A DNA stretch of 64,000 nt from Paraburkholderia phosphatilytica (GCF_003443895.1 NZ_QQOA01000016.1:93895-157894); one strand, 5' to 3'; shown: positions 26,338-35,430, numbered from the stretch's first letter. Notes: a model not told the origin generated them from the letters alone. Numbers and translations: made by a program.

Positions 26338-27902
26338 AGTATCGCGCTCGTCTTTGCCCGCATCCTGCATTCGCGACGGCAATGTGCGCAGTGGCCAGCG
26401 CCGCGCTGCTGACCGCGTGCACGGTCGGGCCGGACTATAAGCAGCCGCATGTCGACGCGCCGCCCGCGTGGCACACGGAAGGCTATTGGCGCGTCGCGCA
26501 GCCGTCGCATGCGCCGCTCGATCCGGACTGGTGGAAGAGCTTTAGCGACGACACGTTGAACGGTCTGGAAACGCAGGCGCTCGCGCAGAACCAGACGCTC
26601 GTCGCGGCCAGCGCGCACTACGATCAGGCCCGCGCGACGCTCGCGAACAACGAGGCGCAGCGTTTGCCTGAAGTGGATCTGTCCGGTGCCGCGGCGCGCG
26701 AGAAGATCTCGAAGAACCGGCCGCTCACGAATTACGGCACGCCGAATCAGTCGACGGTGCAGAACAGCCTGCAGATCGGCCCGACGGTCAACTACGACAC
26801 CGACCTGTTCGGCCGCATCCGTCGCGAGGTGGAAGGCGCGAAGGCGTCGGCGGAACAATCGCGGGACGACCTTGCGAACGCGCGGCTCGTGCTCACCACC
26901 GATCTCGCGACCGACTACTTCTCGCTGCGCGAGCTCGACGCCGAGATCGACGTGCTGAACCAGTCGGTCGCGCTGCAGGAAAAAGCGCTCAACTACGTGA
27001 AGTCCGAGCATGAACTCGGCTCGGTGTCGGGCCTCGATCTGCTTCAGCAGCAGTCGCTGCTCGACTCCACCCGCGTGCAGGCCACGTTGCTCGTGAACCA
27101 GCGCGAGACCGAAGAGCACGCGATCGCGGCGCTCGTCGGCGTGCCCGCGCCGCAGTTCACGATCGCGCCGAAAGTCGTGCAGACCGCGGTGCCGGCGATT
27201 CCGCTCGGCGTGCCGAGCGACGTGCTGCAGCGGCGGCCCGACATTGCTTCGGCCGAACGCGCAATGGCCGCCGCGAACGCGCAGATCGGCGTCGCGAAGG
27301 CCGCGTTTTTCCCCAGCCTGACGCTCGTGCCGGGGCTCGGCTGGGAGAGCACGTCGTTCGCGAGTCTGCTGACGGCGCCGAGCCTGTTCTGGACGCTCGG
27401 TGCATCGCTGAGCCAGGTGGTGTTCGACGGCGGCCGGCGCGCGGCCAACGTCGATTTCGCGAGCGCGGGTTACAAGGCGGCGGAGGCGAACTACCGGCAG
27501 GCCGTGCTGACGGCGTTCCAGCAGGTGCAGGACGGCGTCACCGGTCTGTCGGTGCTCGACGACGCGTCGAAGCAGTCGAGCCAGGCCGTGGCCGACGCGC
27601 GCAAGCTGCTGTCGCTCGCGAACGACCGATACTCGGGCGGCCTCGTCGCGTACCTGGACGTGATCACCGCGCAGCAGTCGCTGCTGACGAGCGAGCGGCA
27701 GGACGTGCAGATCCACGGCCAGCAGATGTCGCTCGCGGTATCGCTGGTGAAGGCGCTCGGCGGCGGCTGGGATGGGTCGCAGCCGGCGGTGGCGGTGGGT
27801 GCATCGGGTGCATCGGGCGCGTCGGCTGCGTCGGGTATGGATGGAAAAGACACCGCACCGGGCACGCCCGTGCGGCAGGAGGCGATGAATCACGCGGACT
27901 GA
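26334..27902 (+). CDS. RND outer-membrane factor lipoprotein (OprM/NodT type)
   Basis: 522 residues, GTG start. The signal peptide ends in the lipobox LLTAC at about residue 29, followed by TVGPDYKQP, the hallmark of NodT/OprM channels. The repeats carry LATDYFSLRELDAEI and RRPDIASAERAMAAANAQIGVAKAAFFPSLTL. The last 40 residues are a low-complexity Gly/Ala/Ser tail. As the trimeric outer-membrane duct it completes the pump encoded by the two preceding genes. A short hairpin follows at 27927. Confidence 0.93.
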   Translation: MKYRARLCPHPAFATAMCAVASAALLTACTVGPDYKQPHVDAPPAWHTEGYWRVAQPSHAPLDPDWWKSFSDDTLNGLETQALAQNQTLVAASAHYDQARATLANNEAQRLPEVDLSGAAAREKISKNRPLTNYGTPNQSTVQNSLQIGPTVNYDTDLFGRIRREVEGAKASAEQSRDDLANARLVLTTDLATDYFSLRELDAEIDVLNQSVALQEKALNYVKSEHELGSVSGLDLLQQQSLLDSTRVQATLLVNQRETEEHAIAALVGVPAPQFTIAPKVVQTAVPAIPLGVPSDVLQRRPDIASAERAMAAANAQIGVAKAAFFPSLTLVPGLGWESTSFASLLTAPSLFWTLGASLSQVVFDGGRRAANVDFASAGYKAAEANYRQAVLTAFQQVQDGVTGLSVLDDASKQSSQAVADARKLLSLANDRYSGGLVAYLDVITAQQSLLTSERQDVQIHGQQMSLAVSLVKALGGGWDGSQPAVAVGASGASGASAASGMDGKDTAPGTPVRQEAMNHAD

Positions 27903-27926
27903 CCCGGTGCGGGCGGATTTGCGCGG

Positions 27927-27948
27927 AGGGCGGCGAGGGTGCCGCCCT
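27927..27948 (+). other. Hairpin between the efflux operon and its regulator
   Basis: An 8-bp inverted repeat (agggcggc / gccgccct) with a 6-nt loop lies 24 bp past the outer-membrane factor gene. There is no T-run, so termination would be weak and some readthrough into the regulator genes is possible. Confidence 0.4.
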
Positions 27949-27973
27949 GAAAGCGCTGGTTCAGCGTGTTTCG

Positions 27974-27979
27974 TATAAT
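27974..27979 (+). promoter_or_regulatory. Candidate -10 (TATAAT) of the response regulator gene
   Basis: A consensus TATAAT lies 24 bp before the regulator start codon. No good -35 is visible at the right distance, which may mean activator dependence. Confidence 0.4.
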
Positions 27980-28003
27980 CGTAAGGTCAGGGGAGGGGCG
28001 CCA

Positions 28004-28690
28004 ATGAAGCTGCTCATCGTGGAAGACGAACTCAAGGTCGTGGATTACCTGCGCTCCGGGCTGACGGAGCAGGGCTGGGTCGTCGATGTCGCGCTAGACG
28101 GCGAGGAAGGCATGCATCTCGCCACCGAATTCGACTACGACGTGATCGTGCTCGACGTGATGCTGCCCAAGCGTGACGGCTTCAGCGTGCTCAAGGCGCT
28201 GCGCATGCGCAAGCCCACACCGGTCATCATGCTCACCGCGCGCGACCACGTGAACGACCGCGTGCGCGGCCTGCGCGAAGGCGCGGACGACTATCTCACC
28301 AAGCCATTCTCGTTCCTCGAACTCGTCGAGCGTCTGCATGCGCTCGCGCGCCGCACGCGTTCCCAGGAGTCCACGCTGATTTCGGTCGGCGATCTGTTCG
28401 TCGACCTGATTGGCCGGCGCGCAACGCGCGAAGGCGTGCGGCTCGATCTCACCGCGAAGGAATTTCAGCTGCTGAGCGTGCTGGCGCGCCGCCAGGGCGA
28501 CATCCTGTCGAAGACGGCGATCACCGAACTCGTGTGGGACGTCAACTTCGACAGTCACACGAACGTGGTGGAAACCGCGATCAAGCGGCTGCGCGCGAAG
28601 CTCGACGGACCGTTCCGCACCAAGCTGCTGCACACCGTGCGCGGCATGGGTTATGTGCTCGAAGTGCGTGAGGAGGCCGAAGCATCATGA
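28004..28690 (+). CDS. OmpR/CusR-type response regulator
   Basis: 228 residues. The receiver domain has EDE at the N-terminus, the phospho-acceptor Asp in VIVLDVMLPKRDGF (about residue 51), and Thr and Lys in MLTARD and YLTKPF. The C-terminal winged helix holds VRLDLTAKEFQLLSVL and NVVETAIKRLRAKLD. It resembles regulators of the heavy-metal-responsive class. The sensor kinase starts 36 bp downstream. Its position right after the efflux operon suggests the pump as target. Confidence 0.92.
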   Translation: MKLLIVEDELKVVDYLRSGLTEQGWVVDVALDGEEGMHLATEFDYDVIVLDVMLPKRDGFSVLKALRMRKPTPVIMLTARDHVNDRVRGLREGADDYLTKPFSFLELVERLHALARRTRSQESTLISVGDLFVDLIGRRATREGVRLDLTAKEFQLLSVLARRQGDILSKTAITELVWDVNFDSHTNVVETAIKRLRAKLDGPFRTKLLHTVRGMGYVLEVREEAEAS

Positions 28691-28726
28691 GTGGCCTCTA
28701 CACGCGCGCTAGCTAGGACAGGCATC

Positions 28727-30190
28727 ATGAACCGCTCGATCGCCCGCCGCCTCGCGCTGATGTTCGCGCTCGTCGCGCTGTCAGTCTTTACGCTCGTCGG
28801 CAGCGGGCTCTTTCTCGTGCTGCGCTCGCAGCTCGAACATCATCTCCGCGAATCGCTCGACGACCGCACGGAGATCGCGAAGATCATCGTTTATCACGCG
28901 ATCAATCCGGACAAGTGGCGGATGGCGCGCGAGAAACTCACCGACATGACGCCGCGCGACGGCACCACGAACTTCTCGGTGTCGAGCGCCGACCCGGCGT
29001 TCAACTACGGCCACCTGGTGCAGGGCCGCGTGATTAACCAGTGGCCGGGCAACTATGAACGCGTGCGTACCGACGGCGCCGCGCATGACATGCTGACGAG
29101 CACGCTGCAGCTGCCGCCGTTCGGCGGCCGGCCGGCGGTGCAGCTGCAGGTGGCGGCGAGCTACAGCCCGAACGTGCGCACCATGCAGGCATTCGGTTTC
29201 GCGCTGGCGGCGCTGTCCGCACTGGGCAGCTTCGCGGTGCTGCTGCTGAGCTATTCGGTCACGCGCATCGGTCTTACGCCGCTGCGGCGGCTGACGCGCG
29301 AGGCGTCGGCGGTGAGTCCGGACAACCGCTCGCAGCGGCTCGACACCACGTCGCTGCCGCTCGAACTGAACGATCTCGCGAACTCGTTCAACGGCGCGCT
29401 ACAACGGCTCGACGCGGCGTACGGACGCCTCGAATCGTTCAACGCGGACGTCGCGCACGAACTGCGCACGCCGGTCACGATCCTGATCGGACAGACCGAA
29501 GTCGCGCTGTCGCGCAACCGTTCTGTCGACGATTTACAGCACACGCTGCAGTCGAACCTCGAAGAGTTCGAGCGCATGCGCGGCATCATCAACGACATGC
29601 TGTTTCTCGCGCGTGCCGATCAGGGCGAACGCGCGACGGGGCTCGTGGAGGTGTCGCTCGCGGCGGAAGTTGCGCGCACGCTGGATTTTCTGGAGATTCC
29701 GCTCGAAGAGGCGGGCGTGCACGCGGTGGCGCGCGGCGATGCAATCGGGCTCGTGAACCGGTCGCTGTTCGGCCGCGCGTGTACGAATCTCGTGATGAAC
29801 GCGATCCAGCATTGCGCGCGCGGCGCGACGCTCACGGTCACCGTCACCGTCGTTCGCGATGCGGGGCATGTGCAGTTGCGCGTCGCGAACCCGGGCGAGC
29901 CGATCGCGCCTGAAGTGCTCAATCACCTGTTCGACCGCTTCTATCGCGCGGAAGTGTCGCGTACCAACAGCCGCGAGAACCACGGGCTCGGTCTTGCGAT
30001 CGTCAAGGCGATCGCGGAGATGCACGGCGGCACCGTGTTCGTACGATGTGCGGACGGGATCAACACGTTTGGTTTTTCAGTGGCGAGCGCGCGGCAGGAT
30101 CGCACCGATCTGCACGAAAGCGGCGCACCGATGACGGTGGGTCCGGCGCCGTCCAACCTGACGCCCGTGACGACGTTCAAGGCGCGTTGA
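28727..30190 (+). CDS. Sensor histidine kinase, heavy-metal-sensor type
   Basis: 487 residues. TM1 is near residues 9-31, a periplasmic sensor region follows, and TM2 is near 156-176. A HAMP linker leads to the H-box DVAHELRTPVTIL with the phosphorylated His, an N-box NLVMNAIQH, and the G-box region HGLGLAIVKAIAEMHGG. The architecture fits the CusS/IrlS group, but no metal-ligand cluster is obvious in the sensor loop. It pairs with the regulator directly upstream. The last 30 residues form an unstructured tail. Confidence 0.9.
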   Translation: MNRSIARRLALMFALVALSVFTLVGSGLFLVLRSQLEHHLRESLDDRTEIAKIIVYHAINPDKWRMAREKLTDMTPRDGTTNFSVSSADPAFNYGHLVQGRVINQWPGNYERVRTDGAAHDMLTSTLQLPPFGGRPAVQLQVAASYSPNVRTMQAFGFALAALSALGSFAVLLLSYSVTRIGLTPLRRLTREASAVSPDNRSQRLDTTSLPLELNDLANSFNGALQRLDAAYGRLESFNADVAHELRTPVTILIGQTEVALSRNRSVDDLQHTLQSNLEEFERMRGIINDMLFLARADQGERATGLVEVSLAAEVARTLDFLEIPLEEAGVHAVARGDAIGLVNRSLFGRACTNLVMNAIQHCARGATLTVTVTVVRDAGHVQLRVANPGEPIAPEVLNHLFDRFYRAEVSRTNSRENHGLGLAIVKAIAEMHGGTVFVRCADGINTFGFSVASARQDRTDLHESGAPMTVGPAPSNLTPVTTFKAR

Positions 30191-30287
30191 GTCTGCGCGG
30201 GTTTGCGCCTGTGCACGCTGGCAACGACGGTGCGTGTGCGTCCACGCGTGTGCGCGTCGCTGCGTTTTGCGTCTTTTGCGTCTTGAA

Positions 30288-31220
30288 TCACGCGCGCGTC
30301 GCCGCTCCCGCGCGGCGGCTCTCCAGCAGCGGCAGCAGCTGGCAGACGATCAATCCGGTGAGCATCAGCGCGCAGCCAAACAGCGCGCGGCTCGATAGCG
30401 TCTCGCCGAGCACGATCCAGCCGGACAGCGCGGCGAACACCCCCTCCATGCTGAAGATGACGGCGGCGTGCGCCGGCGCGGCGTCTTTCTGCGCGACCAC
30501 CTGGATCGTGTAGCCGATGCCGACCGAAAGCGCGCCGCCATACAGCACGGTCGGCGCGCCGGCCGCGATCACGGCCAGGTTCACGGGCTCGATGGCGAGC
30601 GCGATCGCGAGACAGATCACGCCGCACACGACGAACTGCACGAGCGACAGCGCGAGCGGATCGAGCCGTCGCGCGAAGTATCCGACGACCATCACCTGCA
30701 CCGAGATCACGACCGCACAGCCGAGCTGGAACCAGTCGCCGTAGAGAATCGTGAAGTGTTCGCTGACGCTGAGAAAGTACATGCCGACCACCGCGAGCAA
30801 CGCGCCGAGCCAGGTGCCCATGCCGGTCTGATGGCGCATCAGTACGCCGAGCACCGGCACGATGATCACGTACAGCGACGTGATGAAGCCGGCGTTCGCG
30901 ATCTTCGTGTACTTGAGGCCGATCTGCTGCAGCGAGATCGACAGCGCGAGCAGGATGCCGAGCACGACGCCCGCCACCAGCAGATCGCGCTGCATCGCGC
31001 GCGGCGCGCTCAGGAGCCGCACTCGTGACGCCGTGGGCCGCAGGCACGCGATCAGCGCGAACACGACGCCCGCGCCCAGCAGGAAGCGCAGACCGGTGAA
31101 CAGGAACGGACCGATCGCGTCGAGGCTCAGCCGCTGCGCGACGAACGCGGAGCCCCAGATGATCGCGGCGATCAGCATCAGCAGGTTGGCGCGAAGGTGG
31201 CGGCGGGTGGCGGGTTGCAT
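30288..31220 (-). CDS. DMT-superfamily (EamA) transporter
   Basis: 310 residues with about ten hydrophobic segments arranged as two EamA repeats: AAIIWGSAFVAQRLSLDAIGPF at the start of the first and SMEGVFAALSGWIVLGETLSS near the end of the second. These proteins export small metabolites such as amino acids; the substrate is not predictable. It reads away from the IclR-type regulator, with 250 bp between their start codons. The 97-bp gap to the sensor kinase on the other side has no clear terminator. Confidence 0.85.
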   Translation of the reverse strand: MQPATRRHLRANLLMLIAAIIWGSAFVAQRLSLDAIGPFLFTGLRFLLGAGVVFALIACLRPTASRVRLLSAPRAMQRDLLVAGVVLGILLALSISLQQIGLKYTKIANAGFITSLYVIIVPVLGVLMRHQTGMGTWLGALLAVVGMYFLSVSEHFTILYGDWFQLGCAVVISVQVMVVGYFARRLDPLALSLVQFVVCGVICLAIALAIEPVNLAVIAAGAPTVLYGGALSVGIGYTIQVVAQKDAAPAHAAVIFSMEGVFAALSGWIVLGETLSSRALFGCALMLTGLIVCQLLPLLESRRAGAATRA

Positions 31221-31470
31221 GCGATCGGGTCTTGGATGAGGGTGGTGCGCGTCGCAGCGTGCGTGCGGTTTGATGCTGAATGCAGCGTGGCTAGACGCGC
31301 AGCGACGTGATGAACCGCCGATGATACCGCGTTCCTTGCGTCGGGCTTTCGCTGTCCGTCGTCCAGCCGGTCAGCCGATCGGTCGCCTGATTGCATGCGG
31401 TCGCGCGATAATCGCGCAATCCGGCCGCGCACTTCCGCGCCGCCCGCTTCCAACCGTGCGGATCACGACG

Positions 31471-32223
31471 ATGGACGAAAAGGACTGGATTGCCGGCGCC
31501 GCGAAGGCGCTCGCGATCATCGAAGCGTTCGACGAAGACCACGCGCGCATGACGCCGACCACCGTGGCCACTCGCGCGGGGCTGTCGCGCACGGCGGCGC
31601 GCCGCTATCTGCTGACGCTCGGCGAGCTCGGCTATATCGACACCGACGGCAAGCTCTTCTGGCTCGCGCCGCGCGTGTTGCGGCTCGGCCAGTCGTACCT
31701 CGAATCCGCGCGCCTGCCGCGCACCGTGCAGCCGTTTCTTCAGCGCATTACCGCCGAGGTGCAGGAGACGGCGCTGGTCGCGATTCTCGATGAGCACGAT
31801 GTGGTCTACGTGGCGCGCAACGGCGTCAATCGCGCGATGGCGATGGGCTTCGTGCTGGGTTCGCGGGTGCCGGCGCCACTGTCTTCGGCGGGGATGATCT
31901 TGCTGGCGTCGCGCGCGCCCGAGGAGATCGACGCGTGGCTCGCGACCTACGAGATCCGGCTCTTCACGCCGTACACCTACGCGAGCATCGACCGGCTGCG
32001 CGAGGTGCTGGCCGAAGCACGCCGCAATGGCTACGTGGTCACCGACCAGCAGCTTGAGCCGGGCATGCGTGGCGTCGCGGTGCCGCTGCGCGACCGGCAC
32101 GGCAATGTGGTCGCCGCCATCAGCGTGAGCATGCCGATCGGACAGGAGTCGGCGAACGGCGCGTTGCATCGCGTGCTGCCCGTTTTGCAGGAAACCGCGA
32201 GTCTCCTGCGTAATCTCGTCTGA
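31471..32223 (+). CDS. IclR-family regulator, PcaR/PobR-like
   Basis: 250 residues. The N-terminal winged helix covers about residues 8-70 (KALAIIEAFDEDHARMTPTT, GLSRTAARRYLLTLGELGYI). The effector-binding IclR domain follows, with SYLESARLPRTVQPFLQ and PLSSAGMILLAS. It resembles PcaR/PobR/PcaU regulators of aromatic acid catabolism. No such catabolic genes adjoin it; the nearest gene is the divergent DMT transporter, which may be its target. The ATG at 31471 was chosen because the 67 codons upstream do not look like protein. Confidence 0.85.
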   Translation: MDEKDWIAGAAKALAIIEAFDEDHARMTPTTVATRAGLSRTAARRYLLTLGELGYIDTDGKLFWLAPRVLRLGQSYLESARLPRTVQPFLQRITAEVQETALVAILDEHDVVYVARNGVNRAMAMGFVLGSRVPAPLSSAGMILLASRAPEEIDAWLATYEIRLFTPYTYASIDRLREVLAEARRNGYVVTDQQLEPGMRGVAVPLRDRHGNVVAAISVSMPIGQESANGALHRVLPVLQETASLLRNLV

Positions 32224-32474
32224 TCAATACGGACGCGCAAACCGCAAAAAGAAGGCAAAAATAAGGCAAAAAGCGCGAATCCGCATATCGTTCGGCATTC
32301 ACGAGTTTTCCCTGTCTCACGGAAAATACAATCCACCCTTTTTGGGATGACAAACGCCCAACGCTGCGTGATACTGCCCCGCGGGGAATATTCGGGTGCC
32401 CACGCCCATCGGTTTCACCCCGCTGCAGTTATTCATTCACATTGACTTGATTGTCAGGTTTGGGGATTCCATCA
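32224..32474. other. Intergenic region upstream of a small secreted protein gene
   Basis: 251 bp. It contains TACAAT at 32327-32332 without a good -35, and a 10-bp palindrome ccccgcgggg near 32376-32385. Nothing else can be supported. Confidence 0.35.
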
Positions 32475-32690
32475 ATGAAGAAGATCATCGCCTCGCTCGT
32501 CACCGCAGCCGTCGCACTGGTTTCCGTCCAGGCTTTCGCGCAAAGCTCGGACGCCGCTGCGGCCGCTCCGGCCAGCGCAACGAAGAAAGCCCATCACACC
32601 CACAAGAAGCTGAAGACGCACGGCAAGCGCGCCGGCGTGTCGTCGGCGGCTTCGGCTGCCGGCACGAGCGACAACGGCTCGCAGAACTAA
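32475..32690 (+). CDS. Small secreted basic protein of unknown function
   Basis: 71 residues. A signal peptide covers residues 1-22 (MKKIIASLVTAAVALVSVQA, cut after AFA). The mature peptide has an Ala-rich start, then a Lys/His-rich core KKAHHTHKKLKTHGKR and a Ser/Gly-rich end. It is probably periplasmic, and the His-Lys patch could bind metal or nucleic acid, which is speculation. A strong terminator follows 52 bp after the stop, so it is a single-gene unit. I recognise no family. Confidence 0.75.
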   Translation: MKKIIASLVTAAVALVSVQAFAQSSDAAAAAPASATKKAHHTHKKLKTHGKRAGVSSAASAAGTSDNGSQN

Positions 32691-32742
32691 GCCTCGCGCC
32701 GCGCAAGCGGCGTCAGTCGCAGAAGTCAGTCGTTGAAGCACG

Positions 32743-32774
32743 AAAGGCCAGGGCGTTCGCCCTGGCCTTTTTCG
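32743..32774 (+). terminator. Rho-independent terminator of the small secreted protein gene
   Basis: A 12-bp stem (aaaggccagggc / gccctggccttt) with a 4-nt loop, followed by a T-run. It also lies just behind the end of the converging transporter gene and may serve both. Confidence 0.9.
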
Positions 32775-32796
32775 TTTGATGTGACGAAAGCGTCGT

Positions 32797-34464
32797 TCAG
32801 TGGTGCAGCGCGAGCTCGATCACCTTCACGAGCACGAGGCCCACTGCGATCACGAGATACAGACGCAGCACGCCCATCCACACCCGCTGGCTCAGGCTGA
32901 TCTGCGGCGCCGGCAGCTCGTCGAGCGGCGGCATGCGCCAGCTGTCGCGCGCGTCGCGATCGACGGCAGCGCGCACCGCGCCGAGCCAGCCGTTCGCATC
33001 GCGCCGGCGCAGCCACAGCGCGATCGCGGTGCCGACGACGGCGAGCAGCGTGCCGCCGACCAGAATCTCGATCATCGCCGCGCCGCTGATATCCGGGAAC
33101 AGCACCGACCCCGTCAGGATGATCGACAGCATCACGAGCGCCCAGATCACCGCGCCGGTGAAGAGATTCAGGCGCAGCGAGTTGACCCACGGCCCGAGCA
33201 CCGCGCGGTCGTTGCACAACAGCAGCAGGAACACGGTGGCGCTGGGCAGCAGCACGCCGGCGAGCGTCTGCACCGCTTCGGTCAGGAGGCCGAGCGGGCT
33301 GCCCGGAATCAGCACAAGCGCCGCCGCGAGCGCGATGATGCCGAAGTAGACGAGATAGAAGCCCTTCGCGTCGCCGACGCCGCGATGCAGCGAATGGCGG
33401 ATGCCGAACGTGTCGCCGATCGCGTAGGCGGTGGACAGCGACACTGCCGCCGCGCCGATGATGCACGCGTCGAGCAGCGCGACCGCGAAGATCGTCGCGG
33501 GCCAGCGGCCGACATAGCGGTCGAGGCCGGCGATGATGCCGCCCGCATCGGTGAACTGGCCGAATTCAGGGCGCCCCGCGAACAGCGCGGAGGAGAACGA
33601 AATCATCGCGACCGCGCCGATCATCACGAAGCCGATGCCGATCCACAGGTCCGCCTTTTCGTACTTCATGAAGCGCGGCGTGATCCGCTTGTCGATCACA
33701 TAGCTCTGCTGGAAGAACAGCTGCCACGGCGCGACCGTCGTGCCGACGATGCCGATCACGAGCAGCATCACGTCGCTCGTCTTTGCGTGCGCGGGCCAGT
33801 TCGGCACGAAGAAATCGCGCGTGATCTGCCCGACGGGCGGGTGGATCGATACGAGCACCGGCACGAGCAGCAGGCTCAGGATGCACAGGGCGAGCGCGAA
33901 GCGTTCGAAGCGGCGGAAGTCACCGGTGCTGACGGCGGCGCCGGTCAGCAGTGCGGCGACCAGCACGCCGGCCACGCGCGGCACGCCGAGAAACTCGAGC
34001 GCGAACGTGATGCCGATGAACTCGGTGACGATGGTGAGCGCATTGAGCAGGAACAGGTCGATCACGCTGAACGCGCCCCAGAAGCGGCCGAAGCGCTGGA
34101 AGATCAGGCGTGCATGGCCGACTCCGGTCACGGCGCCGAGGCGCAGCACCATCTCCTGATTCACGAACAGCACGGGGATCAGGAGCAGCAGCGTCCACAG
34201 CAGCGACGTGCCGTAGTTCTGGCCGGCCTGCGTGTAGGTGCCGAACGCGCCCGCATCGTTGTCGCCGACCATCACGATGAGGCCGGGGCCGAGGATCGCG
34301 AGCAGCGTGCGGATCCGCGCGGACCAGTTGCGCCGCGAGCCCGTGTCGTGATGCGCGATCGTGCCGAATGCGCCGCGGATGTCGCCGACGTGCGCGTCGT
34401 CGAGCACCGCGCTGCGTTCGCGCGCGGGCGGTGCGGCCTGGTTGATCTGTGCTGGCGTGGACAT
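32797..34464 (-). CDS. NRAMP-related transporter with magnesium-type (NRMT-like) site
   Basis: 555 residues with about eleven hydrophobic helices. It aligns with NRAMP metal transporters (GPGLIVMVGDND in TM1, TQAGQNYGTSLLW after it). The metal-site motifs are altered: the DPGN of TM1 reads DAGA (residues 70-73), and the TM6 Met-Pro-His reads Ala245-Pro-Trp247 in GTTVAPWQLFFQQS. Loss of the Asn and Met ligands is what I recall for NRAMP-related magnesium transporters, so Mg2+ or Mn2+ import is more likely than Fe2+. A 57-codon gene lies 84 bp upstream on the same strand. Confidence 0.8.
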   Translation of the reverse strand: MSTPAQINQAAPPARERSAVLDDAHVGDIRGAFGTIAHHDTGSRRNWSARIRTLLAILGPGLIVMVGDNDAGAFGTYTQAGQNYGTSLLWTLLLLIPVLFVNQEMVLRLGAVTGVGHARLIFQRFGRFWGAFSVIDLFLLNALTIVTEFIGITFALEFLGVPRVAGVLVAALLTGAAVSTGDFRRFERFALALCILSLLLVPVLVSIHPPVGQITRDFFVPNWPAHAKTSDVMLLVIGIVGTTVAPWQLFFQQSYVIDKRITPRFMKYEKADLWIGIGFVMIGAVAMISFSSALFAGRPEFGQFTDAGGIIAGLDRYVGRWPATIFAVALLDACIIGAAAVSLSTAYAIGDTFGIRHSLHRGVGDAKGFYLVYFGIIALAAALVLIPGSPLGLLTEAVQTLAGVLLPSATVFLLLLCNDRAVLGPWVNSLRLNLFTGAVIWALVMLSIILTGSVLFPDISGAAMIEILVGGTLLAVVGTAIALWLRRRDANGWLGAVRAAVDRDARDSWRMPPLDELPAPQISLSQRVWMGVLRLYLVIAVGLVLVKVIELALHH

Positions 34465-34548
34465 GTGCAGCTCCCTGTTGTTTTGATGTTGTCGTCGGTC
34501 TTGCGATCCGCCGGTCCGTCCCTGACGGCCGGCGGTTCCATACGTCGG

Positions 34549-34722
34549 TTAACGGCGCGCCGGACGCTTCGCCGTAGCGAAACGCAGACGCCACGCGCGC
34601 AGCGCCTGCACGAGCGAGCGCGTCAGGTTGTGCTCGCGCGGATTCAGCGCGAGCAGGGTGTCGTAGTGGACGCGCGCTTCTTCGATGTGCGGCAGCTTTG
34701 CCACGAGGAGAGCGAATTGCAT
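34549..34722 (-). CDS. 57-residue conserved-looking small protein upstream of the transporter
   Basis: The ATG at 34720-34722 is preceded by a very strong ribosome site (GGAGG, 7 bp away). The 57 codons end at TAA 34549-34551. The protein is amphipathic and basic, with LPHIEEARVHYDTLLALNP in its N-terminal half and an Arg-rich end. It has no signal peptide. The strong ribosome site and normal codon use support translation. It may be a leader peptide for the downstream transporter or an independent gene. No family is recognised. Confidence 0.6.
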   Translation of the reverse strand: MQFALLVAKLPHIEEARVHYDTLLALNPREHNLTRSLVQALRAWRLRFATAKRPARR

Positions 34723-35430
34723 GATGGTTCCTCCGGTGAGACAGGGTGCTTCGTGAGCTTCGTTTTTCGGGCCCGTGAAGCCTGCATCGTGATCTCAGAG
34801 GCGCTCGCGGAAAGGGCGGGCGCGGCCGGGGACAACACTGCAAACTTCGTCAGTCGATGCGTGCGGCCTTGAAGATAGAAAGCGGCCGCGGCACCGTCGG
34901 GCGTGCATGGCGTAACTGGGGACTAGATTCACCGTCCGGCATGACGGCCTCCCTTCGTGCACGGGGCACGCTTGCGTTGATCCACATGCGCCGCGGCGGG
35001 CGACCTTGCGGTCGCGCACGCGCATATGGCGCATGAACGAACACGCGGCATGCAACGCACGCTGCGTATGCCAGACGGACGAACGAATACGCGCGAACGC
35101 GACGACGCCCGGATGGCGGTCACCAGATGTGCACGGGGAAGTACGGTGGTACTGCGACGCGCACCGTCTGCCTGTTGGCAGGACGGCGGCTAGAAAGAAG
35201 TAGCGCGGGGTGTCCTGCGGTTCAGGCAGCAAGACCGGCGGCTAAACCGGTCGAGGTTGTCGAAGATCGACTACTGCTAACGTCCAAGGCAAATGCCCCT
35301 TTTGTTGAGAACACCCAAATTTTAGGCAGCTGGCGGATTGCGCGTCAACGATAAATTCGCTTGGGCGCGCAATTTGCAGAACACCCTGTTGCATGTGGGT
35401 CACGCGAGGCGGTCTGGCCCCGCGGGGCGG
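34723..35430 (-). other. Long gene-free leader region with two hairpins
   Basis: 708 bp lie between the 35431-35715 gene and the 57-codon gene, both on the minus strand. Two stable hairpins occur close together: 35233-35252 (gaccgg / ccggtc, 8-nt loop) and 35164-35186 (ccgtctgcc, loop tgtt, ggcaggacgg with one bulge). A 145-codon frame (34795-35232) lacks protein character. The region may hold a promoter and a structured 5' leader for the transporter. I could not match it to a known riboswitch. Confidence 0.45.

Noticed and set aside
34795..35232. A 145-codon minus-strand frame in the transporter leader
   Set aside because: Composition is irregular, with many Cys, Arg and His residues, no ribosome site, and it covers a predicted hairpin.
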